From: Ruthenibacterium lactatiformans
GTDB lineage: Bacteria; Bacillota; Clostridia; Oscillospirales; Ruminococcaceae
Assembly: GCF_000949455.1 (NCBI RefSeq)
Contig: NZ_JXXK01000044.1
Span: 1-22,350, forward strand
DNA: 22,350 nt
Direction: 5' to 3'
Below the pieces are notes generated by a model. It saw nothing but the letters and a program-made list of their open reading frames with translations. It made no database searches and had not been told where the DNA came from. The translations under genes and the position numbers were made by a program. This document shows, one piece after another, positions 1 to 6,548 of this stretch. Every line of letters begins with the position of its first letter. Within the stretch, counting starts at the first letter, position 1.

Positions 1-420
1 AAGCTCCGCGCTCTGCACACAGGCGGCAATGGCCGCACCCGCGCCGCCGATAGCCGCAAAGTATACGGCGCCCGTCCGGCGCATGGCCGCCACGACCTCC
101 GGCCCCCGCGCGCCTTTGCCGATCATGCCCGTCTGGCCCATGTCCAGCAGCGTGGGCGCGTAGGCGTCCATACGGTAGCTGGTGGTGGGGCCCACGGAAC
201 CGATCACCCCGCCCGGGCGGGCGGGCGTGGGGCCGGCGTAATAAACGACCGCGTCCTCAATGGCAAAGGGCAGAGACTTGCCCTCTGCCGCCAGCGCGCA
301 CAGGCGCTTGTGAGCAGCGTCCCGGGCCGTGTAAATGGTTCCCGAAAGCAGCACCGTGTCCCCCGCGCGCAGCTTTGCCGCATCCGCTTTGGAAAGCGGG
401 GCCGTCAGCTTATATTCCAT
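1..420 (-). CDS. Fumarate hydratase (class I) beta subunit, 3' end cut by window
   Basis: N-terminal 140 residues of the beta subunit of two-subunit, iron-sulfur (class I) fumarase, or the related L-tartrate dehydratase. It forms a heterodimer with the alpha subunit encoded immediately upstream and hydrates fumarate to malate in the cytoplasm. Visible family features are a TARDAAHKR segment (residues 31-39), GGVIGSVGPTTSYRMD (70-85), GMIGKG (98-103) and AAIGGAGA (122-129). The family is usually about 180-190 residues, so roughly the last quarter lies beyond position 1. The ATG at 420-418 overlaps the TAA stop of the alpha gene by one base (TAATG), which indicates translational coupling and fixes the start. 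The fumarase and tartrate dehydratase families cannot be separated with certainty by eye; the neighbouring malic enzyme favours fumarase. Confidence 0.9.
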   Translation of the reverse strand, partial: MEYKLTAPLSKADAAKLRAGDTVLLSGTIYTARDAAHKRLCALAAEGKSLPFAIEDAVVYYAGPTPARPGGVIGSVGPTTSYRMDAYAPTLLDMGQTGMIGKGARGPEVVAAMRRTGAVYFAAIGGAGAAIAACVQSAEL

Positions 421-1262
421 TACAGCACCACCTCCGCGTGACGGGTTACGTGGCAGTTGATGTTCACCGCCACAGGCAGGCCCGCGATGTGCGTGGGGAA
501 TGTTTCGATCTGCAGCCCAAGCGCCGTGGTCCGCCCGCCGAAGCCCTGCGGCCCCGTGCCCAGTTCGTTGATCTTTTCCAAAAGCTCCTGTTCCATGGCC
601 GCATAGTACGGGTCCGGATGGCGGCTGCCCAGCGGGCGCAGCAGAGCCCGCTTTGCAAGAAGGGCCACACGGTCGAACGTGCCGCCAATGCCCACGCCCA
701 CTACAACGGGCGGACAGGGGTTCGGCCCGGCCCGGCGCACAGCGTCCAGAACAAAATCTTTCACGCCCTGCTCGCCATCGCTGGGACGCAGCATGGCAAG
801 ACGGCTCATGTTTTCGCTGCCGAACCCCTTGGGTGCCAGCGTCAGCCGCAGCTTGTCCCCGGGCACAAGACGCACCGTGAGCACAGCGGGCGTGTTGTCC
901 CCCGTGTTGCCCCGGCGGATGGGGTCCGCCACCACGGATTTGCGCAGATATCCCTCGGTATAGCCCTGGCGCACACCTTCGTCCACCGCTTCTTCAAAGG
1001 AACCGCCGGTGATATGCACATCCTGGCCGATTTCGGCAAATACACAGGCCATTCCCGTATCCTGGCAGATGGGCAGGCCCGTGGCCCGGGCCGCGTCCAG
1101 GTTTTGGCACAGCGTGCCCAGCGTCTGCTTTGCAATGGGCCACGGCTCGCTTTCATACGCGCCGCGCACGGCGGCTTCCACATCGGGCGGGAGCTGGTTG
1201 TTGGCCGGCACGCACAGCGCCTTTACGGCGGCGGTGACAGCGCTCGCAGGGATGTCCCTCAC
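420..1262 (-). CDS. Fumarate hydratase (class I) alpha subunit
   Basis: A 280-residue alpha subunit of class I [4Fe-4S] fumarase, catalysing fumarate + water to malate together with the beta subunit. Three cysteines sit in the contexts expected for the cluster ligands: Cys66 in LPICQDTGMACVF, Cys183 in GPNPCPPVVVGVGIGG, and Cys270 in VNINCHVTRH. The KGFGSENMSRLAML stretch (145-158) is also characteristic. Length matches the family. The start is a GTG at 1262 that overlaps the malic enzyme stop (GTGA), so translation is probably coupled; no independent ribosome binding site is obvious. It is the middle gene of a malic enzyme-alpha-beta operon. L-tartrate dehydratase alpha is the main alternative, and the malic enzyme neighbour argues against it. 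Confidence 0.93.
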   Translation of the reverse strand: MRDIPASAVTAAVKALCVPANNQLPPDVEAAVRGAYESEPWPIAKQTLGTLCQNLDAARATGLPICQDTGMACVFAEIGQDVHITGGSFEEAVDEGVRQGYTEGYLRKSVVADPIRRGNTGDNTPAVLTVRLVPGDKLRLTLAPKGFGSENMSRLAMLRPSDGEQGVKDFVLDAVRRAGPNPCPPVVVGVGIGGTFDRVALLAKRALLRPLGSRHPDPYYAAMEQELLEKINELGTGPQGFGGRTTALGLQIETFPTHIAGLPVAVNINCHVTRHAEVVL

Positions 1263-2434
1263 AGCCGCGCCACCCCCGATTCCCGCGCGGCCCGCGCGAC
1301 GGCGTCAGCTACCGCCTGCGCTACACGCGCGTCGAACGCGCCCGGGATGATGTAATCCTCATTGCGTTCTTCGTCGCTGACAAGATCCGCGATGGCGTGG
1401 GCTGCGGCCACCTTCATGGCGCTGTTGATGTCCCGCGCGCGCACCGAAAGCGCGCCCTTGAACACACCGGGAAACGCCAGCACGTTGTTGATCTGGTTGG
1501 GATAATCGCTGCGGCCCGTGCCCATCACGCGCACGCCCGCCGCCCTGGCCTCCTCGGGTGTGATCTCCGGCACGGGGTTGGCCATGGCGAATACAATGGC
1601 ATCCCGCGCCATGGTGCGGGCCATCTCCGGCTTCAGCGCGCCGCCCACGGAAACGCCGATGAATACATCCGCGCCCTTTACCGCGTCGGCCAGCGTGCCG
1701 CGCATGCCGCTTTTGTTCGTGATGCCGCACAGCATCTCTTTGTGGTCCACGATGCCCACGCCCCGCTCTTTGTACAAAATGCCGTTTTCGTCGCAGGCGA
1801 TCACGTCCCGCACGCCCGCCGCCAGCAGCATTTTGATGATGGCCGTGCCCGCCGCGCCCGGGCCGTTCACCACCACGCGGATGGCGCCGATCTCCTTTTT
1901 CACCACACGCAGCGCGCCCAGCAGCGCCGCCGTCACCACGATGGCCGTGCCGTGCTGGTCGTCGTGGAACACGGGAATGTCCAGCTCCTTTTCCAACGTT
2001 TCCTCAATGTAGAAGCAATTGGGCGAGGAGATATCCTCCAGATTCACGCCGCCGAAGGTGGGAGCCAGCAGGCGCACGGCCTCGATGACCTGCTCCGGGT
2101 CTTTTGTATCCAGGCAGATGGGGAACGCATCCACACCGCCGAACTCCTTAAACAGGATGGCTTTGCCCTCCATGACGGGCATGGCCGCCGCCGCGCCGAT
2201 ATCGCCCAGCCCCAGCACCGCCGTGCCGTTGGTCACAACAGCCACCAGGTTTCCCTTGGCTGTATAGGTATAGGCCGCCGCCGGGTCTTTGGCGATCTCC
2301 CGGCAGGGCTCGGCCACGCCCGGGGTATATGCCGCGGACAGGTCGTCCCGGGTCTTTACGGGCACCTTGGCCGTCACCTCGATCTTGCCCTTGTGCTGTT
2401 CGTGCAGCTCCAGCGCCGCTTTGTAATAATCCAT
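1259..2434 (-). CDS. Malic enzyme (malate dehydrogenase, decarboxylating)
   Basis: A 391-residue short-form bacterial malic enzyme: malate + NAD(P)+ to pyruvate + CO2 + NAD(P)H, cytoplasmic. The N-terminal malic domain carries the catalytic Tyr in AAYTPGVAEPC (Tyr36), Lys91 in EGKAILFK, and metal-binding acids in NLEDISSPN (Glu133, Asp134) and FHDDQHGT (158-165). The Rossmann domain begins at GPGAAG (191-196), followed by an acidic residue in IACDENG, which could mean NAD preference (inference). GTGRSDYPNQINNVLAFPG near residue 305 is the typical C-terminal signature. The frame is open for 64 further codons upstream, but the ATG at 2434 matches the family N-terminus (MDYYKAALELHE) and has a GGGCGG site just upstream. 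It is first gene of the operon with fumarase alpha and beta, so fumarate could be converted through malate to pyruvate, or the reverse. Confidence 0.95.
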   Translation of the reverse strand: MDYYKAALELHEQHKGKIEVTAKVPVKTRDDLSAAYTPGVAEPCREIAKDPAAAYTYTAKGNLVAVVTNGTAVLGLGDIGAAAAMPVMEGKAILFKEFGGVDAFPICLDTKDPEQVIEAVRLLAPTFGGVNLEDISSPNCFYIEETLEKELDIPVFHDDQHGTAIVVTAALLGALRVVKKEIGAIRVVVNGPGAAGTAIIKMLLAAGVRDVIACDENGILYKERGVGIVDHKEMLCGITNKSGMRGTLADAVKGADVFIGVSVGGALKPEMARTMARDAIVFAMANPVPEITPEEARAAGVRVMGTGRSDYPNQINNVLAFPGVFKGALSVRARDINSAMKVAAAHAIADLVSDEERNEDYIIPGAFDARVAQAVADAVARAARESGVARL

Positions 2435-2479
2435 ATTTCCGCCGCCCTTTCGGTATTGTTCCATGCAGGTTTGATTTAT

Positions 2480-2485
2480 ATTATA
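2480..2485 (-). promoter_or_regulatory. Probable -10 box for the malic enzyme-fumarase operon
   Basis: Read on the minus strand, a perfect TATAAT preceded by TG lies about 45 bases before the malic enzyme start. I see no good -35 hexamer at 16-18 bases, so only the -10 is called. Confidence 0.4.
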
Positions 2486-2612
2486 CAGGTTTTCCGCCGT
2501 CTTGGCTACGGGCCGGGCCGTTTCATGCCGTAAAAATCGCGCTCCCCATGCGGAAAAGCCGCAAATCCGCAAATTTTTTTGAAAAATCCATACCTTGTAC
2601 ACAGAATTCGTG

Positions 2613-2618
2613 TATAAT
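2613..2618 (+). promoter_or_regulatory. Probable -10 box for the prolyl isomerase lipoprotein gene
   Basis: A perfect TATAAT preceded by TG lies 48 bases before the ATG at 2667. The nearest TTGTAC (2595-2600) is only 12 bases upstream, too close for a standard -35. A small hairpin, GCGGC-ATT-GCCGC (2628-2640), follows in the leader, and AGGAGG at 2656-2661 is the ribosome binding site. Confidence 0.45.
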
Positions 2619-2666
2619 AAGGACATTGCGGCATTGCCGCGTTTTAGAATGATTTAGGAGGCCCCC

Positions 2667-3836
2667 ATGAAAAAGACAACGAAATTTATCAGCGCCGCCC
2701 TGGCTGCCGCGCTCTGCGCCGGTTTGCTTGCCGGCTGCAATTCCGCATCCAGCTCTTCCGGCAGCACAAGCGCATCCGGTTCCGCCAGCGCGTCTGCTTC
2801 CGCCAGCGCGTCTTCCAGCACATCCGCCAGCGCGGAGAGCATCGATTACAGCAAGGGCCTGGCTGAAAACGGCCACATTGACGGCGTCACCGCGCTGGAT
2901 TACGTAACGCTGCCCGCCGATTACGCCGCCATTCCCCTGGCCGCCGGCACCGCCGACGTGAGCGATGAGGACGTGCAGGCGCAGATCGACAGCATCATGG
3001 CCCAGTACGCCAAGCCCGAGCAGATCACCGACCGCGCCATCGAGGACGGAGACCAGGTGAACATCGACTATTCCGGCAGCATTGACGGCGAGAAATTTGA
3101 CGGCGGCACAGCCAGCAGTCAGAGCGTACAGGCCGGCAGCGCGCAGTTCATCGACGATTTTCTCACGCAGATCATCGGCCATACGCCCGGCGAGACCTTC
3201 GACGTGGAGGTCACCTTCCCCGACCCGTATGAAAACAACCCGGATCTTGCCGGCAAGGACGCGGTGTTTGAAGTGACCATCAATTACATCGAGGGCGAGG
3301 ACGTTACGCCGGAGTTCAACGACGATTTCGTAAAAGAGAACCTGACAGCCAGCTATGGCTGGGAAAGCGCCGATGACGTGCGTGATTCCATCCGCGAGGA
3401 TCTGCGCCAAAGCCAGATCTTTCAATTTATCTGGAACTATATGATAGAGAACTCCACCGTAAGCGAAGTGCCGCAGGCTGTGCTCGATTTCCAGAGCGGC
3501 GCCATGCTGAACCAGTTGAAAAGTCAGGCTTCCATGTACGGAATCGATTCCGCCACGTTCCTGCAGGCGATGGGTGTAGCCAGCGAGGAAGCGTTTCTGG
3601 AGCAATACGCGGAAGATATCAAGTCTTCCGCCACTCAGCTTCTCATCATCCAGGCCATTGCCGAGGATGCAAAGCTAAAAGCCGACGACGCGGCGCTCGC
3701 CAAATATTTTTCCGACAACATGGGCACCGAAGACTATTCCACTTATGAAGAGCATTTCGGACGCCCGTATGTGTCCATGGTCGTGTTGAGCGAGCTTGCC
3801 AACAACTACCTGATGGACAACGCTGTCAACGCGTAA
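2667..3836 (+). CDS. Secreted trigger-factor-like peptidyl-prolyl isomerase lipoprotein
   Basis: A 389-residue surface lipoprotein. Residues 1-24 form a signal peptide ending in the lipobox LAGC, so Cys24 should be lipidated. Residues 25-57 are an almost pure Ser/Ala/Gly linker. Residues 120-208 look like an FKBP-type prolyl isomerase domain as found in trigger factor (DGDQVNIDYSGSIDGEKFDGG, then a distal FPDPYENNPDLAGKDAVFEVTINYI). Residues 209-335 resemble the helical C-terminal chaperone region of trigger factor (PEFNDDFVKENL...). The ribosome-binding N-terminal domain of cytosolic trigger factor is absent and replaced by the signal and linker, so the likely role is folding of exported proteins at the membrane-wall interface (inference). 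AGGAGG with five-base spacing supports the start. It is transcribed alone and ends at a strong terminator. Confidence 0.88.
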   Translation: MKKTTKFISAALAAALCAGLLAGCNSASSSSGSTSASGSASASASASASSSTSASAESIDYSKGLAENGHIDGVTALDYVTLPADYAAIPLAAGTADVSDEDVQAQIDSIMAQYAKPEQITDRAIEDGDQVNIDYSGSIDGEKFDGGTASSQSVQAGSAQFIDDFLTQIIGHTPGETFDVEVTFPDPYENNPDLAGKDAVFEVTINYIEGEDVTPEFNDDFVKENLTASYGWESADDVRDSIREDLRQSQIFQFIWNYMIENSTVSEVPQAVLDFQSGAMLNQLKSQASMYGIDSATFLQAMGVASEEAFLEQYAEDIKSSATQLLIIQAIAEDAKLKADDAALAKYFSDNMGTEDYSTYEEHFGRPYVSMVVLSELANNYLMDNAVNA

Positions 3837-3878
3837 CGCGTGCATATCAAAAAGCCGCCCCATAAAAATTCCAATCTT

Positions 3879-3918
3879 GCAGGACAGCATAGCCTTTGCT
3901 ATGCTGTCCTGCTTTTTT
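3879..3918 (+). terminator. Strong intrinsic terminator after the lipoprotein gene
   Basis: A perfect 15-bp stem (3879-3893 with 3898-3912), loop CTTT, is followed directly by six T's. It lies 42 bases past the lipoprotein stop and marks the left border of the AT-rich stretch. Confidence 0.93.
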
Positions 3919-4047
3919 CTCCTGCTGAACTATCCCGCGCATGAACGCCGCGCGGCAGGCTTTCCCAAAGCTCGGAATAAAGTTTTCCAAAAGCTTTTCT
4001 TTCATCTCGATTTTCTTTACCAATGAACGTTTTCCAATATTCTATGC

Positions 4048-4062
4048 TATACTGTTTACAGT
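4048..4062 (+). promoter_or_regulatory. Extended -10 promoter with overlapping small dyad for the ArsR operon
   Basis: TATACT at 4048-4053 is preceded by TGC, giving an extended -10 element; the -35 region is weak. A small dyad ACTGT-TT-ACAGT (4051-4062) overlaps the -10, and a second, CGTT-TG-AACG, lies at 4069-4078. These are positioned as operators for the ArsR protein encoded just downstream (autoregulation is inference). Confidence 0.45.
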
Positions 4063-4091
4063 TTAAGCGTTTGAACGAAAGGGAGATGTGC

Positions 4092-4445
4092 ATGGAACCA
4101 AATGAAAAAATTTTCACTTTGGCAGAAAACTTCTCCGCCTCGGCAAAGATATTGACGGCCATCGGTGATGAAACAAGGCAACACCTCATTTTAGAAATGA
4201 TGAAAATGGGGAATTGCATGGGTGTTCGAGTCGGTGATATTACAAAGAAAACAAACCTTTCCCGTCCGGCGGTTTCCCATCACTTGCAAATTATGAAAGA
4301 CGCCGGAATTGTTAAAGTACGTAAAGAGGGAACAAAAAATTATTATTATTTTGACCCCGAAATGGAGGCCTTTGAACAGCTGGTTTCCACCTTACAGCTT
4401 GCCATGAAAATTTCAAAAAAATTGCCGGACAGAAGCTGTGAATAA
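4092..4445 (+). CDS. ArsR-family winged-helix transcriptional regulator
   Basis: A 117-residue ArsR/SmtB-type repressor. The winged helix-turn-helix spans about residues 20-88, with IGDETRQHLILEMM as the first helix, the recognition region KTNLSRPAVSHHLQIMKDAGIV (53-74), and the wing VRKEGTKNYYYFDP. The canonical ELCVC metal box is missing; Cys42 (in GNCMGVRVGD) and Cys116 are the only cysteines, so the inducer may be redox or an organic compound rather than arsenite (inference). The frame opens further upstream, but GGGAG six bases before ATG 4092 fits best. The stop lies 27 bases before the nitroreductase, which has its own GGAGG, so the two form an operon. Codon use is clearly more AT-rich than in the flanking genes, suggesting acquisition. 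Confidence 0.9.
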   Translation: MEPNEKIFTLAENFSASAKILTAIGDETRQHLILEMMKMGNCMGVRVGDITKKTNLSRPAVSHHLQIMKDAGIVKVRKEGTKNYYYFDPEMEAFEQLVSTLQLAMKISKKLPDRSCE

Positions 4446-4472
4446 AGAAACAAAATTGGAGGTAAATTTGCA

Positions 4473-5129
4473 ATGGAAATATTGGAACTTATGAAACAGC
4501 GGCATAGCGTCCGTCAATACAAAGATATTGCGATTGGCCCGGAACAGCGAATCGCGCTCAATCACCTGATTGAAGAAATCAACGGCGAAGCGGGATTGCA
4601 TATTCAGATTTTTTATGACGAGCCGCAATGTTTTGACTCCATGATGGCGCATTACGGCAAATTTTCCGGGGTAAAGAACTATATCGCTCTCGTGGGTAAA
4701 AAATCCCCAAAGCTTGAGGAAGCATTGGGATATTATGGAGAAAAAATTGTTTTGAACGTACAGGAACTAGGGCTCAACAGCTGCTGGGTGGCAATGACTC
4801 ATGGCAAAAGCCAAGCGGATGTTCGCAAGGGAGAAAAGCAAATATGCCTGATCGCGTTTGGTCATGGTGAAACACAAGGCGCGCCACATAAAAACAAACC
4901 ATTGCAGGCAGTCTGTAATCGTACGGAAAATATGCCTGAATGGTTTTTGAATGGTATGGAAGCCGCACTTCTTGCGCCGACCGCAATGAACCAACAGAAA
5001 TTTTTCTTTGAATTGTTTTCTGACAGTAAAGTCAATGCGGTTTGCGGTAAGGGCTTTTACACAAAACTGGATTTGGGAATTGTAAAATATCATTTTGAGA
5101 TAGCTTCTGGCAGAAAACTGCAATCATGA
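4473..5129 (+). CDS. Nitroreductase-family flavoprotein
   Basis: A 218-residue protein of the nitroreductase superfamily (FMN-dependent NAD(P)H oxidoreductases, cytoplasmic, usually dimeric). The N-terminal RHSVRQY (10-16) is the phosphate-binding segment of bound FMN. The later ALLAPTAMNQQKFFFEL (165-181) is the family's APSAxNxQPW-like motif, with Lys in place of Pro-Trp. GLNSCWVAM (101-109) is the usual central helix region. The substrate cannot be inferred; relatives reduce nitroaromatics, quinones, enones or flavins. GGAGG lies 10 bases before ATG 4473. Co-transcription with an ArsR regulator suggests an inducible stress or detoxification role (inference). Base composition is AT-rich like the ArsR gene. 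Confidence 0.88.
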   Translation: MEILELMKQRHSVRQYKDIAIGPEQRIALNHLIEEINGEAGLHIQIFYDEPQCFDSMMAHYGKFSGVKNYIALVGKKSPKLEEALGYYGEKIVLNVQELGLNSCWVAMTHGKSQADVRKGEKQICLIAFGHGETQGAPHKNKPLQAVCNRTENMPEWFLNGMEAALLAPTAMNQQKFFFELFSDSKVNAVCGKGFYTKLDLGIVKYHFEIASGRKLQS

Positions 5130-5214
5130 GTCAACAGAACTGCTGCCCAACGGGAAATAAAAACGTTTGTTTTTCCGGCTGTATGCTCATAAGTCAAATA
5201 AAAAAGAAAAGCCT

Positions 5215-5260
5215 AACGGCGGTTTTGAAATATTGAATTTCAAACCGCCGTTTCTGTTTT
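5215..5260 (+). terminator. Terminator after the nitroreductase gene, possibly bidirectional
   Basis: A long stem (arms 5215-5231 and 5237-5252, one bulged T, short loop) with GC-rich base AACGGCGG/CCGCCGTT is followed by a T-rich tract. The A-rich run before the left arm would supply a U-tract on the minus strand as well. Confidence 0.8.
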
Positions 5261-5404
5261 CCAAAAAAGAATATGCAAGGTATGCTAAAGTTGCTGCCTG
5301 AGAGCCGAAAGCGGCAGAAACGGTATTGCAGTATTATTCCGGATATATTAAGCAGCGGTCCGCTTGTCAGGAGCATGTCAACGACGGCATTCAAGGCCGT
5401 CCAG

Positions 5405-5455
5405 GGGTTGTTTGAAAATCAAAAAAGCTGTATTTCCTCCATTTTCAAACAACCC
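5405..5455. repeat. 15-bp perfect inverted repeat with 21-base loop
   Basis: GGGTTGTTTGAAAAT at 5405-5419 is exactly complementary to 5441-5455. No T-run follows on either side, so it is not a standard intrinsic terminator. It sits where composition switches from AT-rich to GC-rich, so it could be the end of a mobile element or a site of past insertion. On the minus strand it lies just past the stop of the DUF4340 gene. Confidence 0.8.
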
Positions 5456-5483
5456 TAATGGGACGACCCTTTTTGCAACACCC

Positions 5484-6548
5484 TCAATCCGCTGCGCTTG
5501 CCGCGGAAGCAGAGCCGCTCTCTGAGGCAGGCGCACTTTCCGGAGCGCTCTCCTTCTCTGCGGGCAGCATGCCGTCCAGCGTCATGCCCAGCACGCCTGA
5601 AAGCGCCGTCGCGTTCAGCGTGCTCACGGCGTTGGAATCCGCCAGCCGGGCGTAATAATCTCCGTTCGCATCGACGGCGCCCAGGTACAGCACCGAGGTG
5701 ACGCTCTCCTGTGCGCCGGAGGCGTCGTCCGTGCGCGTCCACTCCACGGTGAGCGTGGCGGAGGGCTCCGCCAGACCATATGCCGCCAGCGCCTCGTCCG
5801 TTGGCTTAAAATCCGCGCTGCTGCTGAAATACAGTGTGGCCGCGCTGCTGATGAATGCCTGCGCGGCGGCCGTATCCGGCGTTTCAGTACGTGCTGTGTC
5901 GGATGCCGTATATGTTTTGTTCCCGTCCGCGTCCTCCGATACGTCCACCGTCAGCGTATTGCCGCCTTGCTCCAGTGTGGCGCGCGTTACGCTGTCGGTG
6001 CTCTCTACGGGCCAGTTCTCTGTCTGCTGCAGGCCGCGCTCCGTACGCGTAAAAGCTGCGGCAAAGCTCTCGGATACCGTATATACGGGTTCTTCGCCCT
6101 CCAGCTTGATATAGTATTCTCCGGTGTGGGTATTCTGCGCCCCCACCAGCACCGTACAGGTCTCGCCCGCATCGGTCGCCACTTCAATGCGGTTGGACGG
6201 CTCGTCCAGCCCGTAAGCCACCAGGTCGGCCCCGCTCTGTGTTACCAGGGCGGTGGCATTCAGCGGGGCGAGGTAATTCGCCATGCTCTCGGCGCTTGTC
6301 TGGTTCACAGGGAAATCCGCGTCCCGCCGGAGCGTCCAGGTGTCATCCAGGTATTCCAGCGCGATCTCGCCGCCCTCATTTTCGTAACAAATCACGCTGA
6401 CGGCGCCCGTGGGCGAAAACGCCGCTACACCGGCGGCGGAGGAACTCTCCTCCGCCTGCTCCGCCCCCGTCAACAGCCCATAGCCCAGCCCAAGCGCCGC
6501 GGTGAGCGCCGCAGCGCCCAGCAGTACGGCTGTTTTTCTGTTTTTCAT
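5484..6548 (-). CDS. DUF4340 domain-containing membrane-anchored protein
   Basis: A 354-residue protein with one N-terminal membrane segment (about 7-27) and a large outside domain. Repeated modules with wording typical of DUF4340 are visible: LEYLDDTWTLRRDADFPVNQ, SMANYLAPLNATALV, and a later EPSATLTVEWTR...SVLYLGAVDANGDYYARL. The tail (about 330-354) is Ser/Ala/Glu rich. Function is unknown; DUF4340 proteins commonly follow GldG-like proteins in ABC operons, as here. The frame is open upstream, but ATG 6548 has GGAGG nine bases before it and overlaps the GldG-like stop by one base (TGATG), so it is translationally coupled. It is the last gene of the ABC operon. Confidence 0.87.
   Translation of the reverse strand: MKNRKTAVLLGAAALTAALGLGYGLLTGAEQAEESSSAAGVAAFSPTGAVSVICYENEGGEIALEYLDDTWTLRRDADFPVNQTSAESMANYLAPLNATALVTQSGADLVAYGLDEPSNRIEVATDAGETCTVLVGAQNTHTGEYYIKLEGEEPVYTVSESFAAAFTRTERGLQQTENWPVESTDSVTRATLEQGGNTLTVDVSEDADGNKTYTASDTARTETPDTAAAQAFISSAATLYFSSSADFKPTDEALAAYGLAEPSATLTVEWTRTDDASGAQESVTSVLYLGAVDANGDYYARLADSNAVSTLNATALSGVLGMTLDGMLPAEKESAPESAPASESGSASAASAAD

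Larger units (their letters stand above)
5130..5483. other. Intergenic stretch with terminator and inverted repeat
   Basis: No gene I can support lies in these 354 bases. The stretch holds a bidirectional terminator (5215-5260), a region at about 5270-5400 with short open frames on both strands that I do not recognise and that may be decayed coding DNA, and a 15-bp inverted repeat (5405-5455). AT-rich composition ends close to the right arm of that repeat. Confidence 0.6.

Noticed and set aside
1397..2533. Plus-strand open frame over the malic enzyme gene
   Set aside because: His/Arg-rich shadow of a confidently identified gene.
2595..2600. TTGTAC as a -35 for the lipoprotein promoter
   Set aside because: Only 12 bases from the TATAAT; sigma-A promoters need about 16-18.
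2523..3605. Minus-strand open frame over the lipoprotein gene
   Set aside because: Antisense to a gene with promoter, ribosome binding site, lipobox and terminator; it has none of its own.
3899..4219. Minus-strand open frame between the terminator and the ArsR gene
   Set aside because: It overlaps the ArsR start region and terminator, with no ribosome binding site or family features.
5273..5458. 61-codon plus-strand open frame after the nitroreductase terminator
   Set aside because: No ribosome binding site or known domain, and it runs through the inverted repeat; treated as possible decayed DNA.
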